Of a stretch of 64,000 nucleotides of DNA, positions 1 through 7,708 are shown piece after piece. Under the pieces are notes generated by a model. The model did not search any database and was not told the origin of the DNA. It saw only the letters and a list, made by a program, of their open reading frames with translations. Position 1 is the first letter of the stretch, and every line of letters begins with the position of its first letter. The stretch covers positions 99,573-163,572 of the forward strand of contig SUTG01000001.1 in NCBI GenBank assembly GCA_015063035.1. Direction: 5' to 3'. The stretch is from Methanobrevibacter olleyae (GTDB lineage Archaea; Methanobacteriota; Methanobacteria; Methanobacteriales; Methanobacteriaceae). The translations under genes and the position numbers were made by a program.

Positions 1-303
1 AGAAAGAGTCTTGATGAAATATCCGATAGGCTTGATGAAAGACTCATTCCAGCTCAGCTTGCACCTTCTGCCACAAATGCTCAGCCATGGTACTTCACAC
101 ATAATGACGACGGCAGTTATGACTTATATAGAGTAAATCGTGGAATGCTAAGAAACAGGCTTATGGGGAAATGGTCAAGGATTGACACGGGCATTGCTTT
201 GGCCCATCTTTACCTATCAAATAGGGACAGCTTCAGATTCTACATGAAAGATAATCCTAAAGAGCTCAAAGGACTTTTCTACGATGGAAGCTTTAAGATT
301 TAA
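1..303 (+). CDS. Nitroreductase-family protein, C-terminal fragment
   Basis: The reading frame is open from the first base of the window to a TAA at 301-303, giving the last 100 residues of a protein whose start lies upstream. A short NAQPW motif, a following YDLYRV strand and a late segment around TGIALAHLYL resemble the flavin-binding C-terminal half of nitroreductase-like proteins (FMN-dependent NAD(P)H oxidoreductases) common in Methanobrevibacter. The N-terminal FMN-binding half is not visible, so neither cofactor nor substrate can be judged. A T-rich stretch follows the stop and could end transcription. Family assignment is moderate; a specific function is not supported. Confidence 0.6.
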   Translation, partial: RKSLDEISDRLDERLIPAQLAPSATNAQPWYFTHNDDGSYDLYRVNRGMLRNRLMGKWSRIDTGIALAHLYLSNRDSFRFYMKDNPKELKGLFYDGSFKI

Positions 304-395
304 TAGCTATTTTTAGACATTATTTTTTTATTTTTCCCACTTTTAACATGTATAATGATCAGTTCCATATTTTTAAATTTTATTAGAGGAATGGA

Positions 396-403
396 TTATA
401 TAT
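396..403 (+). promoter_or_regulatory. Possible TATA box for the dus gene
   Basis: A TATATATT-like octamer lies in the AT-rich gap about 105 bp before the dus start codon, preceded by a purine-rich stretch that could serve as BRE. Because the whole gap is AT-rich, this is only a plausible archaeal promoter. Confidence 0.3.
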
Positions 404-505
404 TTTTAAAATAAATATATCTTTAATTATTAGAAAATTTAAATTATTTTAGCCGATTTTCATGATGTGGGAAATTGGGTTATTGAATTATTTTAACTGA
501 TTAAT

Positions 506-1489
506 ATGAAGTGGAAAATTGGAAATGTTGAAATAGACAATCAGATAGCTTTGGCTCCTATGGCAGGAGTGTGTGACTTCAGCTTCAGAACCATTGTAAA
601 GTCAATGGGCTGTGGGCTGATTGAAACAGAAATGGTTTCAGACAAGGCTATCATGTATGGCAATTGGAAAACCAAGGAAATGCTGTACATGACTGACTAT
701 GAACACCCAATTTCACAGCAGATTGTTGGCTCTGATTTGGAATCCCTTACATTTGCATCAAAATACATCTGGGAAAATACGGATGTGGATATCATTGACA
801 TTAACATGGGATGTCCTGTAACTAAGGTGACAAACAGGTCTAAGGCAGGATGTGCTCTGATGAAAGACCCAGATAAGATAAAATCTATTGTAGAATCTAT
901 TGTAGACATTGTGCCTATTCCAGTGACTGTAAAGATTAGGAGCGGTTGGGATAAAAACAGCATAAATGCAGTGGAAATTGCCCAAATCGTTGAAGATGCA
1001 GGTGCATCAGCAATCACCGTTCATCCAAGAACAAAGGATCAAGGATACTCGGGAAAGGCAGATTGGTCCATCATAAAAGAAGTTAAGGAAAATGTTAAGA
1101 TTCCAGTTATTGGTAATGGCGATATAAAGTCATGCTTTGATGCAAAGAGAATGCTTGATGAAACAGCTTGTGATGCAGTGATGATTGGAAGGGCATCACT
1201 TGGAAATCCATGGCTTATCAGAGATTGCGTAAACTATCTTGAGGATGGAACTCTTCCATATGAAGTTTCAATGGAAGAGAGACTGGAAACTCTCAAAAAA
1301 CACATAGATTTGCTAATTGAAGTCAAGGGAGAGGAATTTGCAATTCCAAAAATGAGAACTCAAGCTGCCTATTATGTTAAGAAATTGCCAAGAACAATTG
1401 AATTAAAGCAGCAAATATTTAAAATGAATACAAAAGAAGACCTGTTTAATCTATTGGATGATTATGTGAAATCTATGGAAAATGAGTGA
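506..1489 (+). CDS. dus: tRNA-dihydrouridine synthase
   Basis: FMN enzyme that reduces uridine to dihydrouridine in the D-loop of tRNAs. The 327-residue protein has the usual order: an N-terminal ALAPMAGV strand of the TIM barrel, the NMGCP motif whose Cys103 is the expected catalytic acid, VKIRSGW, TVHPRTKDQGYSG, the phosphate-binding IGNGDI and MIGRASLGNPW, then a helical tRNA-binding tail. Length and motif order match DusB-like proteins. No strong Shine-Dalgarno precedes the ATG; the start is chosen because it fits the family N-terminus. The last 40 or so bases of the gene are repeated twice more just beyond the stop codon (see the repeat entry). Family assignment is firm; which tRNA position it modifies cannot be read from sequence. 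Confidence 0.93.
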   Translation: MKWKIGNVEIDNQIALAPMAGVCDFSFRTIVKSMGCGLIETEMVSDKAIMYGNWKTKEMLYMTDYEHPISQQIVGSDLESLTFASKYIWENTDVDIIDINMGCPVTKVTNRSKAGCALMKDPDKIKSIVESIVDIVPIPVTVKIRSGWDKNSINAVEIAQIVEDAGASAITVHPRTKDQGYSGKADWSIIKEVKENVKIPVIGNGDIKSCFDAKRMLDETACDAVMIGRASLGNPWLIRDCVNYLEDGTLPYEVSMEERLETLKKHIDLLIEVKGEEFAIPKMRTQAAYYVKKLPRTIELKQQIFKMNTKEDLFNLLDDYVKSMENE

Positions 1490-1580
1490 TAATGATTTAT
1501 TGGGTGATTATGTGAAATCTATGCATAACGAGTGATAATGATCTATGGATGATTATGTGAAATCTATGGAATGAGTAATA
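1451..1580 (+). repeat. Triplicated 3' end of dus
   Basis: A 46-bp unit is present in three tandem copies (1451-1496, 1497-1542 and a shorter 1543-1580). Copy 1 is the real gene end including the TGA stop; copies 2 and 3 are decayed duplicates in the 3' untranslated region. The 46-bp period is not a multiple of three. Confidence 0.9.
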
Positions 1581-1593
1581 ATAAAAATAGAAA

Positions 1594-1615
1594 GTTAAGA
1601 GTGAATACTCCCAAC
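1594..1615 (-). terminator. Terminator-like hairpin after marker 11 gene
   Basis: Read on the minus strand, a 9-bp stem with two G.T pairs (GTTGGGAGT / ACTCTTAAC, loop ATTC) is followed by a U-rich tract. The same GTTGGGAG...CTCTTAAC hairpin recurs after glyA (26973-26994) and, with a perfectly paired stem, after radA (21268-21287). Confidence 0.65.
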
Positions 1616-1634
1616 TATAGGAAAAAATTTTGGT

Positions 1635-1669
1635 CAAGGTTTTGCAGGCCGAAGGCCTGGAAAAGCTTG
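1635..1669 (-). other. Stop-adjacent hairpin element, copy 1 (marker 11)
   Basis: On the minus strand the hairpin starts two bases after the TAG of the marker 11 gene. Outer stem CAAG/CTTG, a C.C mismatch, a TTTT/AAAA stem, a second C.C mismatch, then a GC stem CAGGCC/GGCCTG capped by TTC. The conserved tail GACCAAAA follows. It belongs to a family also found after radA, glyA, msvR and the helicase gene. Confidence 0.8.
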
Positions 1670-1671
1670 GT

Positions 1672-2610
1672 CTAATAATAAACTTTAACAGCCTCATCAA
1701 CATCATCATGAAGACCTAAAGCTGCAAGTGCACCTACTTTACCTTGGTCTCCTGTAACTGCAATGAGTGGAATGTCCAATTCCTCTGCAAGCTTTTCTGC
1801 AGTTTCAACATCCATCATGCCGGTTTTTGTAGCCATTGCATATTCTCTAAGTTCAGGTGGGATTCCTATTCCTTCGAGAATGGCTATTGCAGTCTTATCG
1901 GATAATGTGTCGTGCTCAAGGATTTCAATAAGTCTATTGATCAATCTTTCCTTATCTTCAGCCATTACAGCAAAGGTAAGTGCAATTGAAACGCAATTTT
2001 GGGTCTTGTGAGGATTATGTGGGAATAATTGAACGATAATATGGTCAAGATACTCGAATCCTTCCTCTTTCAATTGAAGGCCAATGTTATGAGCCATAGT
2101 CCAAGTTGCCCCTGCATCTTTCACATCAGTGTCATCGATTCCAATGACCAGTTTCTCGTATTTTGGAGTTACTACAGTAGCTTTTCCTTCCTTACTGCCT
2201 CCTCCTACTTCAAGGACATCCACGTATTTGACACCTTCTCCCATTCCTCTGCACATGCCGGCACCTACACCAGCACCAGCAAGGCCTCCATGAGTAACTT
2301 TCACTTCATTTGCCTCTTCATCAATAGCCACCTCTTCAATTCCAGCTGCATTAATGCTTGCCTTAAGGTCTATTGGCTTTTTGCCTACTTTACAAAGGTA
2401 GGTGTGCTTGTTTCCATCCCTTTTAGCATCAATGATAAGTTCACTGCTGTGTTGGTATTGATAAAGAAGCCAGTTGGAACCGCTTGGGCATGGGTGGTAT
2501 TCAATAAGCTCTACCAAATCTCCATCCGCCATGGTTATTACTTTTTCATATGGAGCAATCCATGGGTCATCAAATTTTTCCTTTAACTCTTCAGGTTTTA
2601 AAATTGCCAT
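1672..2610 (-). CDS. Putative methanogenesis marker protein 11
   Basis: A 312-residue protein matching, from memory, the methanogenesis marker 11 family, whose members occur essentially only in methanogens and whose biochemical role is unknown. The visible landmarks are a glycine-rich GGLAGAGVGAG segment (about 108-118), a GIDDTD motif at 157-162, and a C-terminal ATKTGMM...TGDQGKVGALAALGLHDD region. GIDDTD and the general layout recall TiaS, the archaeal enzyme that attaches agmatine to C34 of tRNA-Ile2, so an ATP-dependent ligase-like fold is likely; agmatinylation itself is not implied. The ATG follows GATGATAAT, a weak Shine-Dalgarno. The stop is followed at once by the dispersed hairpin element and a terminator-like stem. 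It could instead be annotated as a TiaS-like protein of unknown function. Confidence 0.75.
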   Translation of the reverse strand: MAILKPEELKEKFDDPWIAPYEKVITMADGDLVELIEYHPCPSGSNWLLYQYQHSSELIIDAKRDGNKHTYLCKVGKKPIDLKASINAAGIEEVAIDEEANEVKVTHGGLAGAGVGAGMCRGMGEGVKYVDVLEVGGGSKEGKATVVTPKYEKLVIGIDDTDVKDAGATWTMAHNIGLQLKEEGFEYLDHIIVQLFPHNPHKTQNCVSIALTFAVMAEDKERLINRLIEILEHDTLSDKTAIAILEGIGIPPELREYAMATKTGMMDVETAEKLAEELDIPLIAVTGDQGKVGALAALGLHDDVDEAVKVYY

Positions 2611-2751
2611 ATTATCATCTAAACTTTTGTGATGAAAGTTTAATCAAAATTTTCTTAAATATGATTAAATCAATAAATTTTTTAAAATAGTTAAAAATAG
2701 TTTAAAAGAATTGATTGAATCAAATTCTTTTAATAAATCAAATTTTTAAAT

Positions 2752-3183
2752 TTAAATGTCTTGTAATCTGTCACACATTTTAACAGCCGCTTCAACAGCG
2801 TTTTTACCATAGCTGACTCTTCTGTGTGCATCTAATCTGGTCATGCCAGGACCGCTGATTCCAAGGGAAATTGGTTTACCCCATTCTAAGGATAAGTCAG
2901 CGATTTTACGGGATGCATGTTGAGCCACGATTTGGTCGTGATCGGTTGCACCTTCGATTACAGTACCTAAGGTGATTATGCAGTCAAGGTCAATTTTGCC
3001 TTCTTCATCTGCTTCAGTTAATTTCTTGATTGCAAGTGGCATGTCGAATACGCCAGGAACCATTACAATTTTTGTAATTTCACAGTCACGAACTTTAGCT
3101 TCTGCTTTAGCAAGCTCTAACATCATATGAGTGATATCATAATTAAATTCTGCAACTACTGCACCAATATTATATTTTACCAT
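2752..3183 (-). CDS. ribH: 6,7-dimethyl-8-ribityllumazine synthase
   Basis: Condenses 5-amino-6-ribitylamino-uracil with 3,4-dihydroxybutanone 4-phosphate to give lumazine, the penultimate step of riboflavin (and so FMN/FAD) synthesis. The 143-residue protein carries PGVFDMP (43-49) and the family signature GTVIEGATDH (73-82), with His82 as the expected catalytic histidine, followed by a C-terminal SYGKNAVEAA helix. The length is typical of archaeal lumazine synthases, which assemble as pentamers or icosahedral shells. A GGAGAG Shine-Dalgarno lies 8 nt before the ATG. It sits 88 bp downstream of a tiny membrane peptide gene on the same strand. Identification is firm. Confidence 0.93.
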   Translation of the reverse strand: MVKYNIGAVVAEFNYDITHMMLELAKAEAKVRDCEITKIVMVPGVFDMPLAIKKLTEADEEGKIDLDCIITLGTVIEGATDHDQIVAQHASRKIADLSLEWGKPISLGISGPGMTRLDAHRRVSYGKNAVEAAVKMCDRLQDI

Positions 3184-3271
3184 TTTTATCTCTCCACATC
3201 AATTTGTAATTCAATTAGATTTAAATTTTTAATTATCCTTCATCATTAATTATTTTGATTATTCAATTTAT

Positions 3272-3358
3272 TTAAAGTACATAAGCAATGAAAGTGGCCA
3301 CTGCACTGAAAACCATAATGAAAATAATAAACAATGCTGCAATTTTTACTGCGTCCAT
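3272..3358 (-). CDS. 28-residue single-pass membrane peptide
   Basis: A short frame missed by length filters. On the minus strand an AAGGAGAT Shine-Dalgarno sits 6-7 nt before an ATG that opens a 28-codon frame ending in TAA. The peptide starts MDAVKIAALF, is almost entirely hydrophobic (one transmembrane helix, about residues 5-27) and ends in IAYVL. The strong ribosome-binding site in otherwise featureless AT-rich DNA is the main argument that it is translated. It precedes ribH by 88 bp on the same strand and may share its transcript. I do not recognise a family; a small subunit or regulator of a membrane complex is possible but unproven. Confidence 0.6.
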   Translation of the reverse strand: MDAVKIAALFIIFIMVFSAVATFIAYVL

Positions 3359-3573
3359 TTTAAATCTCCTTTATTTCTAGATAATAAAATTAAATTGTAA
3401 TTTTAATCTTTTAACATTTTTATATATTATTGTAATTACTTATAAATGTTTTATATTATTTATATATTTTTTAAATTTTCCATCATAAGAATGTATTTCC
3501 ACTTTCTCAAGATTTATTTTTATTTTAAATTTTTCATTTTTCATTCATAAAAAATTATTAAATTAAAAAATCA

Positions 3574-4569
3574 TCAGTATTCAGGATTTTCCTTTTTAAA
3601 TTCAGAATAATTGCCATATTTCAATACGTCCAGGAAGAACTTTTTCTTTTTAGGGCCTAAATTATCCAGATAGTCTTGGTAATACTCAGTCTCTTTGATC
3701 TTTTCATAATCTTCCTTGATAAGATTGAAAAGAGGCTCCTTCGCATCTTCTGTAATGTCCATAAGTGCCATTCTTGGACCATTTATCTTGTATGCTAAAA
3801 GGTCAAACTTATAGTCTTCATAGAATCCATTCTCTATCATTCTTCTCATAAGTTCGCGACCTGCTTCAACAGTATCCAAATAGTTTGCATCCACTACATG
3901 AGTTATTGAAAGATTATGCTTTCTTCTGTAATAGAAATGCTTTCTTATGATTGAAATCCTTTCTGCTTTCAGATAAACATAAAAGAAAAATGGCATGTCC
4001 TCAAAGTATATTCCCTCTGGGAAGCTGGCATCAATTGATTTCAAAAAGCTGTTTCTATAGATTTTTTGGCAGCTGCTTACAGATAAATCAAATAGGAAAT
4101 CCTTTGTTTTCTCAGGTGAAAACACGACATCATCAAAGCTTTCATCAAGATTATTTAAATTGAACCAATCATTCTCATACACTCTTCCACTTTCGTCATC
4201 ATAATTGAGCATCTGATACATGGTTATATCCGTATCCTTAGCCTTTGCTTCATTGTATGCGATTTCAAAGGCATCTTCCCTAAACCAGTCATCTGCGTCA
4301 AGAAAAGTGACATATTCCCCTTGAGCTATCTTCATCCCCTTGTTTCTGCTTGCACCAAGGCCGATGTTTTCCTGGTCAATAACAACTATCCTATTGTCCT
4401 TCTCTGCATAGCCATTGATAATCTTTAAGGTATCATCAGTTGATCCATCATTGATAATGATGATTTCAATCTCCTCAAGGGTCTGATTCACCACACTTTC
4501 AATGGCTTTTTCAATGAAGCTCTCTTCATTATAAGCTGAGAGAATTACAGATATTTTTTGTCTGGTCAT
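3574..4569 (-). CDS. Family 2 glycosyltransferase
   Basis: A 331-residue GT-A fold transferase that would move a sugar from a nucleotide donor. The N-terminal Rossmann-like half shows SVILSAYNEE (about 7-16), INDGSTDDT (about 39-47), the donor region GLGASRNKG and the metal-binding FLDADDW motif (about 94-100). The C-terminal third is helical and charged without membrane segments, so the enzyme is probably cytosolic or peripheral. It is preceded by AGTGA five bases before the ATG. It lies between lumazine synthase and the leucine genes, with no sugar-nucleotide gene directly attached; the surface-polysaccharide cluster begins about 4 kb away. Donor and acceptor cannot be predicted. Confidence 0.88.
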   Translation of the reverse strand: MTRQKISVILSAYNEESFIEKAIESVVNQTLEEIEIIIINDGSTDDTLKIINGYAEKDNRIVVIDQENIGLGASRNKGMKIAQGEYVTFLDADDWFREDAFEIAYNEAKAKDTDITMYQMLNYDDESGRVYENDWFNLNNLDESFDDVVFSPEKTKDFLFDLSVSSCQKIYRNSFLKSIDASFPEGIYFEDMPFFFYVYLKAERISIIRKHFYYRRKHNLSITHVVDANYLDTVEAGRELMRRMIENGFYEDYKFDLLAYKINGPRMALMDITEDAKEPLFNLIKEDYEKIKETEYYQDYLDNLGPKKKKFFLDVLKYGNYSEFKKENPEY

Positions 4570-4603
4570 TTTTTCACTTGATTAATTTTTTCCCTTTCAA
4601 TTC

Positions 4604-4676
4604 AAAGCATCGATTATGGCCTCAGCCACTTAAGTGGTCAAAGAATCGATTATAGCCTCAGCCACTTCAGTGGTGG
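4604..4676 (-). repeat. In-frame duplication of the leuB 3' end
   Basis: Two tandem copies of a 36-bp (12-codon) unit. On the minus strand the gene now ends EVAEAIIDSLTT-stop; the next copy continues in frame as VAEAIIDALN-stop. The stop codon TAA stands where the first copy has GAA, so a G-to-T change cut off the original tail. Confidence 0.9.
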
Positions 4677-5622
4677 TGGCATTTCCGCCAAGGTCTGGAG
4701 TCAGTACTTTTCCCTCATTCAAGACAGCAAGTATGGCATCATTCAATTTCTTTTCAGATTCATACTCTTCCAAGTAGTTCAGCATCATGCAGGCAGATAG
4801 AAGCATAGCCATTGGATTGGCAATTCCTTGCCCTGCGATGTCTGGTGCAGAACCGTGGACCGGTTCAAACAATGCCCCATTCTCGCCAATGTTACCAGAT
4901 GGAATCATCCCTAATCCCCCTACAAGGCCTGCTCCTTCATCTGATAGGATATCTCCAAACAAGTTTGTTGTCACAATGACTTCAAAGCTTTCAGGCCTTG
5001 TAATGAGATACATTGCAGTGGCATCCACATAGAAGTCTTCCACTTCTATTTCTCCTTCATAGTCCTTAGCCACTTCGTATAATATTTCCTTGAACAATCC
5101 ATCAGTCACTTTCAATACATTCGCCTTATGAACTCCAGTGACTTTAGACTTGTTGTTGTTTTTAGCGTATTGGAAAGCATAATCAATAATTCTTTTCTCT
5201 GCTTTTTTAGTGATGATCCTTCTAGCTATTGCCCCTTCTTCAGTATATTCCTCTTCCTTAGCAATATACATTCCTTCAGTGTTTTCCCTCACTATCATAA
5301 AGTCAAGATTATCAAAAAGGGCATTGGTGTTTGGATAAGATTTCACTGGCCTTAGGTTTGCAAATAGGTTCAATTCCTGCCTAAGCCTTACAATAACGTC
5401 TGCTGCAGTTTCTCCTGCCGCTCCAAAAAGGCATGCATCAGCATTTTTTGCAAGCTCTATTGTTTCATTTGGCAAAGCTTCACCATTTTTCTCAAGGCAT
5501 TCGTCTCCAGCTTCACCATACTTGAAATCAAAGTCAATATCCAATGAATCCAATACTTTTATGCATGCATCCATAACTTCTCTACCAATTCCATCTCCTG
5601 GAATTACAGCAACATTATACAT
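4630..5622 (-). CDS. leuB: 3-isopropylmalate dehydrogenase family protein
   Basis: NAD-dependent oxidative decarboxylase of the isocitrate/isopropylmalate dehydrogenase family (330 residues). Visible motifs: the start VAVIPGDGIGRE, RLRQELNLFANLRPVK, the substrate loop IVRENTEGMYIAKE, the Lys of VTGVHKAN, NLFGDILSDEGAGLVGG with metal-binding Asp residues, and the NAD-binding EPVHGSAPDIAGQGIANP. Close downstream placement of leuD and leuC orthologues argues for the leucine pathway. The AksF homoisocitrate dehydrogenase of coenzyme B synthesis is a close paralogue and cannot be excluded. The ATG follows GAGGT by eight bases. The gene ends in a 12-codon tandem duplication in which an in-frame stop has removed the last copy. 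Confidence 0.85.
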   Translation of the reverse strand: MYNVAVIPGDGIGREVMDACIKVLDSLDIDFDFKYGEAGDECLEKNGEALPNETIELAKNADACLFGAAGETAADVIVRLRQELNLFANLRPVKSYPNTNALFDNLDFMIVRENTEGMYIAKEEEYTEEGAIARRIITKKAEKRIIDYAFQYAKNNNKSKVTGVHKANVLKVTDGLFKEILYEVAKDYEGEIEVEDFYVDATAMYLITRPESFEVIVTTNLFGDILSDEGAGLVGGLGMIPSGNIGENGALFEPVHGSAPDIAGQGIANPMAMLLSACMMLNYLEEYESEKKLNDAILAVLNEGKVLTPDLGGNATTTEVAEAIIDSLTT

Positions 5623-5685
5623 TTTTTTTTTACCTCGATGATTATAGTAAAAATAATAATTTTTTTAAATACTTATTGGTAATTT

Positions 5686-5810
5686 GAATAGTTTTTAGAT
5701 AATTTTTAGAATACTTTATTAGATAATTTTTTTTTAATAGTTTTTAGATAATTTTTAGAATACTTTATTAGATAATTTTTTTTTTAATAGTTTTTAGATA
5801 ATTTTTAAGA
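5686..5810. repeat. AT-rich tandem repeat between leuB and leuD
   Basis: About 2.5 copies of a roughly 50-bp unit containing TAGTTTTTAGATAATTTTTA and ATACTTTATTAGATAA. It fills most of the leuB-leuD gap. No gene or clear signal is seen in it. Confidence 0.85.
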
Positions 5811-5814
5811 TAAT

Positions 5815-6300
5815 TTATTCATCCTTTTGATTTTTTAAATAATTGATCAAGCCACCGGATTCAAGGATTTCAAGCATGAATGGAGGCAATTTTTTAAATT
5901 CAATTTCCTTTCCGCTTTCAGATACGATCAATCCCTTTTCCATATCCACTTCGATATTCTCGCCATCTCCAATAAGTTCAGACACTCCAGGGGCTTCCAG
6001 AAGGGGAACTCCTACATTTGTCGCATTTCTATAAAAGATTCTTGCAAAGGATTCGGCTATTACAGCAGATATTCCACATCCTTTAATGGCTATTGGTGCA
6101 TGCTCTCTGCTTGATCCGCATCCGAAATTGCTTCCTCCAAGAATGAAGTCTCCCTCATTTACTTTTGACTTAAAGTCAGATACCAATCCTTCCATGCAAT
6201 GCTCTGATAACCTTTCCTCATCAGTGTAAATCAAGTATCTTCCTGGAAGAATAATGTCTGTATCAATGTCATTTCCAAATTTCCAAACCTTTCCTTTCAT
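5815..6300 (-). CDS. leuD: 3-isopropylmalate dehydratase, small subunit
   Basis: Swivel-domain subunit that, with LeuC, interconverts 2- and 3-isopropylmalate in leucine synthesis. The protein starts MKGKVWKFGNDIDTDII, then PGRYLIYT, the GSNFGCGSSREHAP motif, and IAESFARIFYRNATNVG. The YLIY sequence is important: as I recall, methanogen isopropylmalate isomerases carry YLVY-like loops while homoaconitases (AksE) carry YLRT, so LeuD fits better. A longer frame reaches 6357 inside leuC, but the start at 6300 has a GAGGT Shine-Dalgarno and the family N-terminus. It lies 22 bp after leuC and is surely co-transcribed. About 161 residues, normal length. Confidence 0.87.
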   Translation of the reverse strand: MKGKVWKFGNDIDTDIILPGRYLIYTDEERLSEHCMEGLVSDFKSKVNEGDFILGGSNFGCGSSREHAPIAIKGCGISAVIAESFARIFYRNATNVGVPLLEAPGVSELIGDGENIEVDMEKGLIVSESGKEIEFKKLPPFMLEILESGGLINYLKNQKDE

Positions 6301-6322
6301 GTTATTACCTCTGAATATGGAT

Positions 6323-7606
6323 TTATTTCCCCCTAGGAAGAGAGATTCTTCCTTCAATAGCTGACTGTGCCGCCACTTTAGCAGAACATAGGTAGACTTT
6401 TCCTTCTGGACTTCCTTGCCTTCCCTTAAAGTTTCTGTTGGATGTTGATAGGCTTACCTCATCAGGTCCGATAAGACCTGTATGTCCTCCAAGGCATGGT
6501 CCGCAGCATGGTGCTGAAACAAGGGCTCCAGCTTCTACAAATATCTTGATTAGCCCTTCATCCAATGCCTTAATGTAAGTTTCCTTAGATGCAGGAATGA
6601 CCAGCATTCTAAGGTCATTTGCTATCTTGTTTCCTTTCAATATCCTTGCGGCATCTCTCAAGTCTTCGATTCTTCCATTTGTGCATGAACCGATAAACAC
6701 TTGGTCGATTTCAACATCACCAAGCTCACTTGCAGGCTTTACATTATCCACATTATGCGGACAAGCTATTTGCGGTTCAAGCTCACTAACATCAATATCC
6801 ATAATTTCAAGGCTTGGAGAATCAAGGTCACTTTTAAGATTTGATTTTTCAACAAATGCCTTAAGCCTGTTTTTATTCTCACCGCTAACGCGGTCTTTAA
6901 GGTAATCATATGTCTTTTCATCAGGCTCTATAAGCCCGGTTTTTCCTCCCATTTCAATTGCCATATTTGATAGCACCATCCTATCTGAAATGCTCATGTT
7001 GGAAATGGTTTCCCCTGCAAATTCGCAGGATTTATATGTTGCGCCATCAGCTCCAACTAGGCCGATAATGTTCAAGATCACATCCTTTGCTGATGTGTTC
7101 TCTTTAAGTTTCCCTTCCACATTGAATCTGATTGTTTCAGGCACCTTAAACCATAACTGACCAGTGGATAGGACCATTGCCATATCTGTAGAGCCAATTC
7201 CAGTTGCAAATGCACCAAGGGCCCCATATGTGCAGGTATGTGAGTCCGCACCTACAATGACAGTTCCAGGTATCACATGTCCTTTTTCAGGCAAGACCTG
7301 ATGACAAACCCCTTCCTTAACATCGTAGAAGTTTTCAATATTCTGTTCCTTTACGAATTTTCTCATCAATATATGGTTATTGGCAGAATCTAGAGAATCT
7401 GCTGGAACCTGATGGTCAAATGGAATCACTATCTTAGAGGAATCCCAAACCTTTTCAGTTCCTATTTTTTCAAATGATTCAACTGCGAGAGGTCCAGTCA
7501 AATCATGCATCATGGCTATATCGATATCTGCCATGACAATGTCGCCAGCTTCAGCTTCTCCTTTGCCTGAAGCTCTAGCAAATATCTTTTCAGCAATTGT
7601 TGACAT
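6323..7606 (-). CDS. leuC: 3-isopropylmalate dehydratase, large subunit
   Basis: The [4Fe-4S] subunit of isopropylmalate isomerase, 427 residues, aconitase superfamily. Motifs seen: [50 protein letters not shown], and the cluster-ligand cysteines in FIGSCTNGR and [10 protein letters not shown] near the C-terminus. Ser/Asn/Arg residues in [15 protein letters not shown] complete the active site. The ATG is preceded by GAGGTGA at ideal spacing. The order leuC-leuD-leuB on one strand forms a leucine operon. The paralogous homoaconitase AksD of coenzyme B synthesis is the main alternative; the YLIY loop of the partner subunit tips the balance toward leucine synthesis. Confidence 0.88.
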   Translation of the reverse strand: MSTIAEKIFARASGKGEAEAGDIVMADIDIAMMHDLTGPLAVESFEKIGTEKVWDSSKIVIPFDHQVPADSLDSANNHILMRKFVKEQNIENFYDVKEGVCHQVLPEKGHVIPGTVIVGADSHTCTYGALGAFATGIGSTDMAMVLSTGQLWFKVPETIRFNVEGKLKENTSAKDVILNIIGLVGADGATYKSCEFAGETISNMSISDRMVLSNMAIEMGGKTGLIEPDEKTYDYLKDRVSGENKNRLKAFVEKSNLKSDLDSPSLEIMDIDVSELEPQIACPHNVDNVKPASELGDVEIDQVFIGSCTNGRIEDLRDAARILKGNKIANDLRMLVIPASKETYIKALDEGLIKIFVEAGALVSAPCCGPCLGGHTGLIGPDEVSLSTSNRNFKGRQGSPEGKVYLCSAKVAAQSAIEGRISLPRGK

Positions 7607-7708
7607 ATTTTCACCTCATTTAAAAAGAGTTAATGATAGTTAGTTAGCATGAAATTAATTTTAAGAATTATTTTAAGTATTATAAAAATATTAATTCATC
7701 ACTTTTTC

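Noticed and set aside
2029..2586. 185-codon frame antisense to the marker 11 gene
   Set aside because: The minus-strand frame is longer and carries family motifs; the plus-strand product is low-complexity with no ribosome site.
2622..2655. Possible further copy of the minimal hairpin (AAACTTT...AAAGTTT then ATCAAAATTTTC)
   Set aside because: It lies upstream of the marker 11 gene rather than after a stop codon, and the stem is a simple A/T sequence; not counted with the family.
4630..7606. Assigning leuB-leuD-leuC to the homoaconitase/AksF pathway of coenzyme B
   Set aside because: The YLIY loop of the small subunit resembles isopropylmalate isomerase rather than YLRT homoaconitase; kept only as an alternative.
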